From contig NZ_FXAF01000006.1 of the NCBI RefSeq assembly GCF_900177415.1, positions 1,946,001 through 2,010,000 on the forward strand: a stretch of DNA of 64,000 bases. The letters are read 5' to 3'. The number at the start of each line of letters is the position of its first letter. The stretch's first letter is position 1. The stretch comes from Xaviernesmea oryzae (GTDB lineage Bacteria; Pseudomonadota; Alphaproteobacteria; Rhizobiales; Rhizobiaceae). The position numbers were made by a program, and so were the translations under genes. Below, in pieces: positions 42,204-51,153 of this stretch. The notes under the pieces were generated by a model that saw only the letters and a list, made by a program, of their open reading frames with translations, searched no databases and was not told where the DNA came from.

Positions 42204-44195
42204 TCATGATCTTCGGCCGAGCAGCCAGAGGAGATAGGGCCCGCCGATCAACGCCGCGAACAGGCCGACCGGCACCTGGTAGGGATAGATGACGACGCGC
42301 GACAGCCAGTCGGCCGCAATCAGCACGCCGGCGCCGATCAGGATCGCCCCTAAAAGCTGATGATGCGGCCGCTGGAAACCGATCAGCCGCGCGAGATGCG
42401 GCGCGATCAGGCCGGTGAGGCTGAGCGGCCCGACCAGGAAGGACGAGATCGCCGTCATCAGCGCCGCGAGGACGGCGAGTATCAGGCGCGACGGCAGAAC
42501 CTGAAGGCCGATGCTGCGGGAAAGGCCGGCGCCGAGCGGCAGGATGGCAAGCCAGCGCGTCATGAGGAAGAGCGGCGCCGTCAGCACCGCGAGCGAAATC
42601 ACGGCGGTCCAGGCCTCGAAACCGCCGGCGCGGTTGGTGGAGCCGGACATCCAGGTGAGCAGGATGTAGCTGCGCATATCGCCCTGGGCGAGCACCATGC
42701 TGACGATCGCCATGGAGAAGGCGCTGATGGCGATGCCGGCGAGCAGCAGCCGTTCGGCGGAAAGCCCGGAGCGGCCAGCGATCGCGATCATGACGAGGAG
42801 GGCGGCAAGCGCCCCGAGCGCCATGCCGGAGAGCATGACGGCCGGCGAGGGAAAGCCGAAGAGGAAGAGCGCGACGGTGAGGCCGGCGCCGCCGCCGGTC
42901 GAAACGCCGAGGACTTCCGGGCTCGCGATCGGATTGCCGGTGATGCGCTGCATGAGGAAGCCCGCCGCGCCCAGCATCGCGCCGGCGCCGCCGGCCGCAA
43001 CGACGCGCGGCAGACGGAAGGGCAGGAGGTCGGAGAACAGCGTTCCCGTCGCAATGCTCCAGCCGCCCTCGGCCGGACCGATGGTCAGCACGGCGGCGAA
43101 GATCGCCGCGAGCAAAATGGCAAGGACGATGAGGGCGGTTCCGGGCTTCCGCAGATGCCGCAAGACGGCGTCAGGCCTTGCGGTGACGGCGGAAAATCCG
43201 TGAACGCGCGGCAGCAGCAACAGGAGCAGCGGACCGCCGAGCAGGGCGGTGGCCGCGCCGGTCGGCGCGAGGTCGGAAAATCCCGGTCCCAGCACTTGCG
43301 TCAGGCAGTCGGCCAGGAAGAGGACGGCGGCGCCCGTCAGCGGGGCGGCGATCATCATCTGCCCCGTGCTCCGCGCGCCGCAGAGTCTTGCGATCGCCGG
43401 CGCGGCAAGCCCGAGGAAGCCGATGATTCCGACGGTGGCGGTGACGGAGGCGGACAGCCAGACGGCGAGGATGAGGATCGCGAACCGCGCCGCATGCAGC
43501 GCGACGCCGAGGCTTTTCGCGCTGGAATCGTCGAGCGCCAGGACGTTGAGGGGCCTGAGCAGCAGGAATGCCGCAGCGATGCCGGCCGCCAGCCGCGGTG
43601 CGAGCGAGATCACGCCGCTCCAGTCCTGCTGGTTGAGCGCGCCGGCACCCCAGATATGGATCGACATGGCATATTCGCCGCGGGCGAGCACCAGCGTGAC
43701 GCTGAGCGAGGCGGCAATCAGGCTGACGATCATGCCGGAAATGGCGACCGTGACCGGATCGAAGCCGCGCCGCCAGCTGAGCGCAAGCACGATGGCGACG
43801 GCGGCAAGTCCCCCGGCAAATGCCGCGAGTTCCCGCGAGGCTCCCACCAGCAGCGGCGAAAGGCTGAGGCCCAGCGTGAGCGCGAGCTCCGCGCCGGAGG
43901 CGATGCCGAGCGTCGAGGCGTCGGCGATCGGATTGCGCAGCACCCGCTGCAGGAGCGCGCCGGCAAGGCCGAGCGCTGCGCCCGAGATCAATGCGATGGC
44001 GGCACGGGGAGCCAGGCTGCTCCAGAGCAAGATCCGGTCGAGTGCTGCCGCCGTCTCCGTGTCTCCCGGCACCTGAGGGCGCAACAGCAGAAGCAGCGAG
44101 AAGGCGAGAATACAGGCGATCCCGAGCAGGGCTGCGGGAAGGAGGGACGGGGAGGGCGCGCGCAGGGGCATCGACAGATCAGCCGTTCCCGGCAT
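42204..44195 (-). CDS. fhuB: Double-length iron(III)-siderophore ABC permease (FhuB type)
   Basis: A 663-residue membrane protein made of two fused FecCD permease units of about 320 residues (boundary near 340). Each has about nine helices and the cytoplasmic coupling segment, as in GALLQRVLRNPIADASTLG and GFLMQRITGNPIASPEVLGV (both quoted as core). The fusion is the FhuB form that imports hydroxamate siderophores. It overlaps the binding-protein gene by 17 bases if the ATG at 44195 is used (AGGA upstream). A start at 44171 is also possible. The ATPase gene is 6 kb away on the other strand. Confidence 0.91.
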   Translation of the reverse strand: MPGTADLSMPLRAPSPSLLPAALLGIACILAFSLLLLLRPQVPGDTETAAALDRILLWSSLAPRAAIALISGAALGLAGALLQRVLRNPIADASTLGIASGAELALTLGLSLSPLLVGASRELAAFAGGLAAVAIVLALSWRRGFDPVTVAISGMIVSLIAASLSVTLVLARGEYAMSIHIWGAGALNQQDWSGVISLAPRLAAGIAAAFLLLRPLNVLALDDSSAKSLGVALHAARFAILILAVWLSASVTATVGIIGFLGLAAPAIARLCGARSTGQMMIAAPLTGAAVLFLADCLTQVLGPGFSDLAPTGAATALLGGPLLLLLLPRVHGFSAVTARPDAVLRHLRKPGTALIVLAILLAAIFAAVLTIGPAEGGWSIATGTLFSDLLPFRLPRVVAAGGAGAMLGAAGFLMQRITGNPIASPEVLGVSTGGGAGLTVALFLFGFPSPAVMLSGMALGALAALLVMIAIAGRSGLSAERLLLAGIAISAFSMAIVSMVLAQGDMRSYILLTWMSGSTNRAGGFEAWTAVISLAVLTAPLFLMTRWLAILPLGAGLSRSIGLQVLPSRLILAVLAALMTAISSFLVGPLSLTGLIAPHLARLIGFQRPHHQLLGAILIGAGVLIAADWLSRVVIYPYQVPVGLFAALIGGPYLLWLLGRRS

Positions 44196-45066
44196 GGGAA
44201 AATCCTTCAGCCAGGAAATCGGCAAAGCGGCTTGCGGCCGGCAGCGCGCCGTAGGGATTGACGGAGCCGATCGTCAGGACGCGGTTTTCGCGCACGGCGG
44301 GAAGCGCCTTCCAGAAAGCGCTTCCCGTGAGAGCCCGGAAGGCGTCTTCCGGATGCGGCGGGATGAGGACGATCCAGGCATCCGGCATGGAGGCGAGCGT
44401 CTCGATGCCGACGGGCGCCGTGGCCGAATAGCTGGTCGCGCCCGTCCAGGCATTCTTCAGGCCCGTGCGTTGCAGAACCTCCCCGAACATGCTGTCGGAG
44501 CCGAATACCCGATAGTGGCGGGCGTCGCCGAGATTGATCGGCAGGACGGGCCGGCCGTCGCCTTTGGCGAAAAGCGATCGATATCGGTCGAGCCTCGCCG
44601 CGAGCTCGTCGACCATCCGCCGCGCCGCGGGAAGCTGCAGACGCTCGCCGATCGCGAGCGTCGCCTGTTCCGCCAGCGCATGGGGGCTTTCCCCGGGCCT
44701 GTAGATCGCATGGTTTTCGACCGGCGCGATACGGCTCATCAAAGGGTCGGCCCAGGCATAGAAATTGGAGTTGAAGATCAGGTCGGGACGGGCAAAACGC
44801 AGCACCTCGAAATTCGGCGTGCCGCGCAGGCCGAGATCGGCGACGTCTTCCGGGACCTCGGGTTCGACCGCGACCTGCCGGAACTGGCGAAGCTCGGTCG
44901 CCGCGACCACGTCGGCGCCGATCGCCAGCAGCGTCTCAAGAAGCGCCCAGTCGAGCGTCGCGACGCGGGTCCCCGGCACCTGTGAATGGACGCGTCCGGC
45001 CGTCGCCAGAAGCGCGGCGGCTCCGGAAAGCATGGTCCTGCGCGTCAGCGGATGCGGTTCTTTCAA
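44179..45066 (-). CDS. fhuD: Iron-siderophore ABC transporter substrate-binding protein (FhuD type)
   Basis: A 295-residue periplasmic binding protein. A twin-arginine signal is likely (TRRTMLSGAAALLATAG). The mature fold is of the FecB/FhuD class: RVATLDWALLETLLAIGADV, DLGLRGTPNFEVLRFARPDLI and AVRENRVLTIGSVNPYGA. It binds ferric siderophores in the periplasm and delivers them to FhuB. I used the TTG at 45066, with GGAGAGACG upstream; an ATG at 45033 is the alternative and would leave a truncated signal. The receptor gene upstream ends 69 bases before. Confidence 0.88.
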   Translation of the reverse strand: MKEPHPLTRRTMLSGAAALLATAGRVHSQVPGTRVATLDWALLETLLAIGADVVAATELRQFRQVAVEPEVPEDVADLGLRGTPNFEVLRFARPDLIFNSNFYAWADPLMSRIAPVENHAIYRPGESPHALAEQATLAIGERLQLPAARRMVDELAARLDRYRSLFAKGDGRPVLPINLGDARHYRVFGSDSMFGEVLQRTGLKNAWTGATSYSATAPVGIETLASMPDAWIVLIPPHPEDAFRALTGSAFWKALPAVRENRVLTIGSVNPYGALPAASRFADFLAEGFSHAGNG

Positions 45067-45135
45067 CGTCTCTCCAATCGCACGGGAAGGCCCCGAACAG
45101 AGGCCTTCCTGCAAAACGAAACTCAGGCTGTCAAC

Positions 45136-47322
45136 TTACCAGACCTTGCTGAGCTTGAAGGTGAGGGTGCGGGCATCGCCGTAACCGCAGGCACCGACGC
45201 CGCCGCAGCTTTCGACATAGGTCTTGTCGAAAAGATTGGTGACGTTGAGCGACGCCGTCCAGTCGTCTTTCTTGTAGCGGATGGCGGCATCGACGACGGT
45301 TGCGTCGGGAACTTTCAGCGTATTGGCTTCGTCCGCCCAGGATTCGCCCTTGTAACGCAGGCCGGCACCGAGGCTGAGGCCTTCCAGGGCTCCCTGAGTG
45401 ACCGTGTAGTCAAGCCACAACGAAGCGGTGATATCCGGCACGATATAGGGTGTCTTACCCTCGAACGCCGGGTTGAGCGGGTTCTTAGTGACCTCGACAT
45501 CCGTATAGGTCAGCGAACCAAGCAGCTTCCAGTTCTCGTCGATATTGACCTTGGCTTCTAGTTCGATGCCCCGGGATTCCACCTCGCCGAGCTGCAGGCG
45601 CGCGAATGGCGGTGCCGGCTCCGATACGGTGTAGTTCTGTTTTCTGATATGGAAGACGGAGGCCGTCAGCGAGCCGTCAAAGAAAGTTGGCTCGTATTTG
45701 ATGCCGGCTTCGTACTGCTCACCCTCTTCTGGCTTGAGCGGGCCGGCGGTGCCGGTTCCGACGAGCGGATTGAAGAAGGTCGCGGCGCTGACATAAGGCG
45801 TCAGGCCGTTGTCGAACTCGTAGGCGAGACCGGCCCGTCCGCTCCAGGCGCCGTCGGAATCCTTGAAGCTGCCGGCCGGATTCAGCTTGTTGTCGAAATC
45901 GGTGTGAACATAGTCGTAGCGGCCGTTCAGCGTGACGATCCAGCCTTCGCCGAAGCGGATCTGGTCCTGCGCATAGAAGCCCAGCTGATTCATCGTCACG
46001 ACTTCGTCGTAAAGCGGACCGTTCGGCACTTGCGGCAGGCCGTAGATCGGGTTCAGCACGTCGATCGGGCCGGAGCCGAAGACGAAATTCTGGAGGTTGT
46101 CGATCCGATAATAGCGGTAATCGACCCCCACCATGATGTTGTGCGTGGCGCCGCCGAGCTCGAACTCGTTCTCGACGCGGTTGTCGAAGGCAAGGTTATC
46201 GGCCGTGGTATCACCCTCAAAGCCGATCCGGTTCAGCGCGGTCGCGCTGGCCCAGAGATACGGGTAAGGGCCGAATTCGTACTTGTCGAGATGCCCGTAG
46301 CGGAAGTTCGACGAGAATTTCCAGCCACCGTCGAATTCATGCTCCAGTTCGTAGCCGATCATCTGCTGGTCATACCGGCCCTCGTCGAGATCGGGCTCGC
46401 CGGGAAAGAAGTCGCGGTCGATCCTGCCAACTCCAGGCCTGTCGACGACCGTGCCTTCATAGGGCAGGAAGCCGTTGCCGGTATGAACCTGATCGAGACC
46501 GCCGTAATAGGCCCAGACGGTGAATTTCGTCGCTTCGTCCGGAGATATGGTCAACTGGGGCATGATGAAGCCGCGGAAATCGCGGGTGAAATCGGTATAG
46601 CCTTCGCCGCCGGCAATCTTGCCGGTCAACCGGTAGGTCATGGTATCGCTGCTGCCGACCTTGTCGGAGATGTCGAAGCCGCCGAAGGCATTGGCGTTAC
46701 TGTTGATACCGATCTCAGTGTAATAATAGGGCTCATCGGTCGGCCGCTTGCGCACCATGTTGACGATGCCGCCGGGGTTCGAGCCGCCATAGAGGACCGA
46801 GGCCGGCCCCTTGAGCACTTCGACGCGCTCCAGCATGAACGGATCGATCTGGAAGCCGCCGAAACCGTAGCTGAACAGGTTGAGGCCATCCAAGTACACG
46901 CCGGTCTGTGTCGCGTCGAAGCCGCGGATGTAAAACCAGTCGGTGTCCGGGTCGGTGCCATACGGAGCCGCAACGACACCCGGAGTGTACCGCAATGCCT
47001 CGTCTACTTTGTTGACCACGCCGCGGTCGTCCATCTCTTCCTTCCCGACCACGGAAACCGCCTGCGGGATTTCGTTGAGCGGCGTGTCGGTCTTGGAGCC
47101 GGTGGTAGATTTCTTCGCGACATAGCCCTTCACCGGTCCGGTCGCGCCTTCGCCTTCGCCCTGGAGCACGATCGGAGCGAGGGTCGTATCGGCATTCTGC
47201 GCCTGTGCTTGGGCCTGTACTTGGGCCTGTGCTTGGGCCGCCCAGCCCGCGCAAATGCCGATCAGCGCGACGCCCGCGCCAAGACCGAGCCTTGTTCCGA
47301 TAGATCTCTTCCGCTTCCCCAT
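45136..47322 (-). CDS. TonB-dependent siderophore receptor
   Basis: A 728-residue outer membrane receptor. A signal peptide (about 40 residues, containing an Ala-Gln repeat) precedes the plug domain at about 65-190 (NEIPQAVSVVGKEEMDDRG, VEVLKGPASVLYGGSNPGG, both quoted as core). The barrel ends with a C-terminal TLTFKLSKVW. The TonB-box region is near DTTLAPIVLQ. This is the FhuA/FoxA class for hydroxamate siderophores, in keeping with the FhuB and FhuD genes downstream. I used the ATG at 47322; a GTG four codons earlier is possible. A TGA-N9-TCA palindrome lies 61-75 bases before the start. Confidence 0.94.
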   Translation of the reverse strand: MGKRKRSIGTRLGLGAGVALIGICAGWAAQAQAQVQAQAQAQNADTTLAPIVLQGEGEGATGPVKGYVAKKSTTGSKTDTPLNEIPQAVSVVGKEEMDDRGVVNKVDEALRYTPGVVAAPYGTDPDTDWFYIRGFDATQTGVYLDGLNLFSYGFGGFQIDPFMLERVEVLKGPASVLYGGSNPGGIVNMVRKRPTDEPYYYTEIGINSNANAFGGFDISDKVGSSDTMTYRLTGKIAGGEGYTDFTRDFRGFIMPQLTISPDEATKFTVWAYYGGLDQVHTGNGFLPYEGTVVDRPGVGRIDRDFFPGEPDLDEGRYDQQMIGYELEHEFDGGWKFSSNFRYGHLDKYEFGPYPYLWASATALNRIGFEGDTTADNLAFDNRVENEFELGGATHNIMVGVDYRYYRIDNLQNFVFGSGPIDVLNPIYGLPQVPNGPLYDEVVTMNQLGFYAQDQIRFGEGWIVTLNGRYDYVHTDFDNKLNPAGSFKDSDGAWSGRAGLAYEFDNGLTPYVSAATFFNPLVGTGTAGPLKPEEGEQYEAGIKYEPTFFDGSLTASVFHIRKQNYTVSEPAPPFARLQLGEVESRGIELEAKVNIDENWKLLGSLTYTDVEVTKNPLNPAFEGKTPYIVPDITASLWLDYTVTQGALEGLSLGAGLRYKGESWADEANTLKVPDATVVDAAIRYKKDDWTASLNVTNLFDKTYVESCGGVGACGYGDARTLTFKLSKVW
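47201..47239 (-). repeat. 12-bp tandem repeat in the receptor signal region
   Basis: Three and a quarter copies of a 12-base unit (GCCTGTGCTTGG on the plus strand, one base varied in the middle copy) encode the Ala-Gln-rich stretch around residues 30-44. The unit is a multiple of three, so copy changes would alter length but keep the frame. Confidence 0.8.
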
Positions 47323-47382
47323 TCGTGACCCCACTCACATGACCTGGCGGCCGCTCCCCCTGGATGCGGCGCTGCAATAAGG

Positions 47383-47397
47383 TGAGTGATTAACTCA
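47383..47397. promoter_or_regulatory. Iron-responsive operator (RirA-type, TGA-N9-TCA)
   Basis: TGAGTGATTAACTCA is a perfect inverted repeat (TGAGT/ACTCA) matching the TGA-N9-TCA motif described for the RirA repressor of rhizobia. It lies just upstream of the siderophore receptor gene. RirA represses iron uptake genes when iron is plentiful. Confidence 0.72.
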
Positions 47398-47484
47398 ATT
47401 TAATCTTTGCGGCTTGGCCCGATCGGCTGCAATTGAACGGTTTTGGGCAAATTTAATGGCCGTGGGCAAATCTTTGCGGAGTGG

Positions 47485-48369
47485 TCAAGTCCGCTTCGCC
47501 TTTCTCCAACGGGCGGGCGTGGTCCCCACATGCTTGCGGAAAACTCTCGTGAAATGCGCCTGGTCGGAAAAGCCGGTCTCGGCCGCGACGGAGGTCAGCG
47601 GCTGGTCGTCGGCCGCCAGCAGTTTCTTGGCCCGGTCGAGGCGGGCGTTCGTCTGCCATTCGTGGGGCGCCATGCCGGTGGAGGCCTTGAAGGAATGGCT
47701 GAAATGCGATTGCGACAGGCCGGTGAGCTCGGCGAGTTCCTGCAGGCGGATGTTGCGCATGCAGTTCTCGGTGATGAAATCGGTGGCGCGCCTGAGTTGC
47801 CAGGAGGCGAGGGAGCCCCGTTTGCGCGGCGGCGTCTTCATCATCTTCAGGACGTCGATGACGAGCGCCAGCGCCAGCCCGTCGCCGTAAAGGTCGTGCA
47901 GCGGATCGGGACTGGCGATCTCGGCAGCGATCAGTTCGGCAAGCGCCATGACGCGCTGGTCGAAGAAGAGGAGCTGCGGGTCCTTGAGCTTCTTCGGGTC
48001 GATCTCCTCCATCAGCCGGCGGCTGACGACATCCGCATCGAAATGAATGTCGAGATGGCGCACGGACTGAACCTCGGTAATGTCCACCCAAAGGTCCATC
48101 TCGGCCGGAATGTAGGAGATCGGGCTTTCGCGCCTGTCCTGCGGTGCGCCGTGCGCCTTCGGCGAGAGCTTGACGGAGGGCCGCCCCCGGCCGCGATGGT
48201 CGAGCAGGATGAAGAGGCGCGGATCGCGCGCCACGTAATATCCGCCCGCATAGGCCGCGCATTCCACGTCCCAGAGATCGGCCGTGATCCCGTTCCAGTG
48301 ACGGCGGCGAAGCCCGCCGATGACCGAGAAGCCTTCGATCCTGTTCTGCATCCGCGGCTGGAACGTCAT
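47485..48369 (-). CDS. AraC-family transcriptional regulator
   Basis: A 294-residue regulator. The C-terminal AraC DNA-binding domain spans about 195-290, with two helix-turn-helix units: LQELAELTGLSQSHFSHSFK and LTSVAAETGFSDQAHFTRVFRKHVG (quoted in part). The N-terminal 190 residues are a ligand or dimerisation region without a recognised domain. It sits between the siderophore receptor and the exporter. AraC proteins of this kind activate siderophore uptake genes in rhizobia (RhrA-like); that link is inferred from position. The GTG at 48384 is an alternative start. Confidence 0.88.
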   Translation of the reverse strand: MTFQPRMQNRIEGFSVIGGLRRRHWNGITADLWDVECAAYAGGYYVARDPRLFILLDHRGRGRPSVKLSPKAHGAPQDRRESPISYIPAEMDLWVDITEVQSVRHLDIHFDADVVSRRLMEEIDPKKLKDPQLLFFDQRVMALAELIAAEIASPDPLHDLYGDGLALALVIDVLKMMKTPPRKRGSLASWQLRRATDFITENCMRNIRLQELAELTGLSQSHFSHSFKASTGMAPHEWQTNARLDRAKKLLAADDQPLTSVAAETGFSDQAHFTRVFRKHVGTTPARWRKAKRT

Positions 48370-48388
48370 CCGGATATCCCGCACCTCA

Positions 48389-48409
48389 ATAAAACATGTG
48401 TTGTTTTAT
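48389..48409. promoter_or_regulatory. A/T-rich inverted repeat at the AraC gene start
   Basis: ATAAAACA and TGTTTTAT form an 8-base inverted repeat with a 5-base spacer, about 20-40 bases before the AraC ATG and 43 bases after the exporter stop. It lacks a T-run on the minus strand, so it is more likely an operator, perhaps autoregulatory, than a terminator. Confidence 0.5.
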
Positions 48410-48451
48410 CAAGTTTTACTCTGGCCATCAACGGCATGTTTCAGGCAGGCT

Positions 48452-50170
48452 TCAATGGCCGCCGACCTGCGCCGCGTGCAACCGGTTGTAGGCGCCGCGC
48501 CGGGCGATCAGGTCCTGGTGCGTTCCCTGTTCGACGATGCCGCTGCCGTCGATGACGACGATGCGGTCGGCGCCCTGGATGGTGGCGAGCCGGTGCGCGA
48601 TGATGAGCGTCGTACGGCCTTCCGAAAGCTCGGCAAGCGAGCGCTGGATGGCGCGTTCCGTCTCCGTGTCGAGCGCAGACGTCGCCTCGTCGAGGATCAG
48701 GATCGGCGGGTTCTTCAAAAACATGCGGGCAATTGCGATGCGCTGCTTCTGGCCGCCGGAGAGTTTCACGCCGCGCTCGCCGATCAGGGTGTCGAGGCCA
48801 TCGGGCAGGCCGGCGAGCATCTCTTCGAGCCGTGCCCGGCGCGCCGCCTCGACGATATCCTTTTCGCCGGCGCCGAGCCGGCCATAGGCGATGTTCTCGC
48901 GGATCGTGCCGCCGAACAGGAAGACGTCCTGCTGCACGACGCCGATCTGCTGGCGCAACGAAACCCTGGTCATCTTGCGGATGTCGATGCCGTCGATGGT
49001 GATGCTGCCCGAGCCGATCTCGTAGAAGCGCGGCAGAAGCGAACAGATGGTCGTCTTGCCGGCGCCCGACGGCCCCACGAAGGCGATCGTCTCGCCGGCC
49101 CGGATCGTCAGGTTGACGTCCTGCAGAACCGGCTTTTCCGGATTGTAGCCGAAGGAGACGTTCTGATAGACGATCTCGCCCCTGAGGTGGCCGACCTCGA
49201 CCGCATCCGACGCATCGGCGATATCCGGCTCCGTGTCGATGAGCTCGGTGAAGCGCCGGAAGCCGGCAATCCCCTTCGGATAGGTCTCGATCACTGAATT
49301 GATCTTCTCCACGGGGCGGAAGAAGACGCCGACGAGCAGCAGGAAGCCGATGAAGCCGCCGGCGGTGAGCTCGCCCGACAACACGAAATAGGCGCCTGCG
49401 ATCATCACCACCATCTGGGTCAATCGCATGCTCATGTAGCTGAGCGAGCTGCTGGCGGCCATCAGCTTATAGGCTTCGAGCTTCACGCGCCGGTAGTTCT
49501 GGTTGTCCTTTTCGAAGAGCGTGCGCTCGTGCTGCTCGTTGGCGAAGGCCTGCACGACGCGGATGCCGCCGACATTCTCCTCGATGCGGGTGTTGAAATC
49601 GCCGACGCGGCTGAAGAGCCGGCGGAAATTATCGGTCATCCGGCTGCCGAAATGGCTGGTCACCCAGGCCGTCAGCGGCACGACGACGGCGGTGATCAGC
49701 GCAAGCTGCCAGTTCACCGAGAACATCAGCATGAGCGCGCCGGCAAAGGTCATCAGCGCGATGAACAGGTCCTCCGGCCCGTGATGGGCGACCTCGCCGA
49801 TCTCTTCCAGATCCTTGGTGAGACGGCCGACGATATGGCCGGTCTTCTGGTTGTCGAAATAGCTGAAGGAAAGCTTCTGCAGATGGTTGAAGGCGGCCCG
49901 GCGCATGTCGGTCTCGATATTGATGCCGAGCATATGTCCCCAATAGGTGACGACCGCCATCAGGCCCGTATTGATCGCATAGACGACGAGAAGCCCTGCT
50001 GACGCGAACAGAATCAGCACCCATTCGTGGCTCAGGAGCAGCCGGTCGACGAAAAGCTTCACCGCCATGGGGAAAGCAAGTTCGAGCACGCCGGAAAGGA
50101 CGGCACAGGCGAAATCGAGGACGAAAAGCCCTCGGTATGGCCGGTAGTAGGAGAAGAAACGGCGAAGCAT
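48452..50170 (-). CDS. ABC exporter, fused membrane and ATPase domains
   Basis: A 572-residue half-transporter. The N-terminal 310 residues hold six membrane helices (type I exporter fold). The ATPase carries Walker A VGPSGAGKTT near 370, the signature KLSGGQKQR near 470, Walker B PILILDEATSALD near 495 and the H-loop IIAHRL. It forms a homodimer, as in the MsbA/YfiB-like family, and exports lipids, peptides or siderophores. Its position suggests siderophore export or recycling, but no siderophore synthase is in view. The start ATG has no strong ribosome site. Confidence 0.9.
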   Translation of the reverse strand: MLRRFFSYYRPYRGLFVLDFACAVLSGVLELAFPMAVKLFVDRLLLSHEWVLILFASAGLLVVYAINTGLMAVVTYWGHMLGINIETDMRRAAFNHLQKLSFSYFDNQKTGHIVGRLTKDLEEIGEVAHHGPEDLFIALMTFAGALMLMFSVNWQLALITAVVVPLTAWVTSHFGSRMTDNFRRLFSRVGDFNTRIEENVGGIRVVQAFANEQHERTLFEKDNQNYRRVKLEAYKLMAASSSLSYMSMRLTQMVVMIAGAYFVLSGELTAGGFIGFLLLVGVFFRPVEKINSVIETYPKGIAGFRRFTELIDTEPDIADASDAVEVGHLRGEIVYQNVSFGYNPEKPVLQDVNLTIRAGETIAFVGPSGAGKTTICSLLPRFYEIGSGSITIDGIDIRKMTRVSLRQQIGVVQQDVFLFGGTIRENIAYGRLGAGEKDIVEAARRARLEEMLAGLPDGLDTLIGERGVKLSGGQKQRIAIARMFLKNPPILILDEATSALDTETERAIQRSLAELSEGRTTLIIAHRLATIQGADRIVVIDGSGIVEQGTHQDLIARRGAYNRLHAAQVGGH

Positions 50171-50270
50171 TCAGACCTTCATTGCAAAATCACTATCGGG
50201 GCACGGTTGACCGCCGGAACGAAATTGGCGAAACATGACCCGATTTCTCCATATTCGAAAAGCAGACCGG

Positions 50271-51101
50271 ATGGATAGTACCCTTATGCCGCCGCATGAC
50301 GATCGGCGCGCAGCCGCAGACAAAAACGGTTCTTTTTTATCGCTGCGCGATGTCAGTTTCGCGATAGAGGGACGCATCCTTCTGCACCCGCTTACCCTCG
50401 ATCTTGCCGCGGGTAAATCCATCGCCTTGATCGGTCATAACGGTTCGGGAAAATCGACGCTCCTGAAGCTGATCGGCCGCCAGCAGGCGCCGAGCGGCGG
50501 CGTGATCCATTTCGAGGGCAGGCCGCTGGAGGACTGGGGCGCCCGCGCTTTTGCCCGCAGGCTCGCCTATCTGCCGCAGCGCACGCCCGCCGCACCGGGC
50601 ATGCTGGTCAAGGAACTGGTGGCGCTCGGCCGCTATCCCTGGCATGGCGCGCTCGGCCGCTTCGGCGCGACCGACCGGGCGAAGGTCGAGGAGGCGATCG
50701 AGCTCACCGGCATCGGCGGCTTTTCCGAGCGGATGGTGGACAGCCTGTCGGGCGGCGAACGCCAGCGCGTCTGGCTCGCCATGCTGGTGGCGCAGGACGC
50801 GACCTGCCTGCTGCTCGACGAGCCGATTTCGGCACTCGACATCGGCCACCAGCTGGAAGTCCTGTCGCTGACCCACGACCTCTGCCGCGAAAAGGGCATC
50901 ACCGTCATCACCGTGCTGCATGACGTGAACATGGCGGCGCGCTTCTGCGACGAGATCGTTGCGCTGCATTCCGGCCGGCTGATCGCCCATGGCACGCCGG
51001 AAGACGTCATGACGCCGGACGAGCTGGCCCGCATCTACGACGTGCGGATGGACGTCCTCCATCAGCCGTCCAGCGGCAGGCTGGTGGCGCTGGCGCGATA
51101 A
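50271..51101 (+). CDS. fhuC: Iron(III)-siderophore ABC transporter ATPase (FhuC type)
   Basis: A 276-residue ATPase. Walker A GHNGSGKSTLLKL is near residue 50, the signature SLSGGERQR near 155, Walker B LLLDEPISALD near 175 and VLHDVNMAARFCDEIV after it. These are the FecE/FhuC features. It would power the FhuB permease. It is transcribed away from the exporter, and is separated from fhuB and fhuD by two other genes. The start is uncertain: ATGs at 50235, 50271 and 50286 are in frame, and none has a good ribosome site. Confidence 0.9.
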   Translation: MDSTLMPPHDDRRAAADKNGSFLSLRDVSFAIEGRILLHPLTLDLAAGKSIALIGHNGSGKSTLLKLIGRQQAPSGGVIHFEGRPLEDWGARAFARRLAYLPQRTPAAPGMLVKELVALGRYPWHGALGRFGATDRAKVEEAIELTGIGGFSERMVDSLSGGERQRVWLAMLVAQDATCLLLDEPISALDIGHQLEVLSLTHDLCREKGITVITVLHDVNMAARFCDEIVALHSGRLIAHGTPEDVMTPDELARIYDVRMDVLHQPSSGRLVALAR

Positions 51102-51153
51102 CGTCACAGGCGAGCATCGCCGTTCGGGAAGGATTTTCCTCCGTTCTCGCCCT

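Noticed and set aside
42360..44261. A 633-codon frame antisense to fhuB
   Set aside because: It is rich in Arg, Glu, Gly and Asp, as expected for the complement of a membrane protein gene at high GC.
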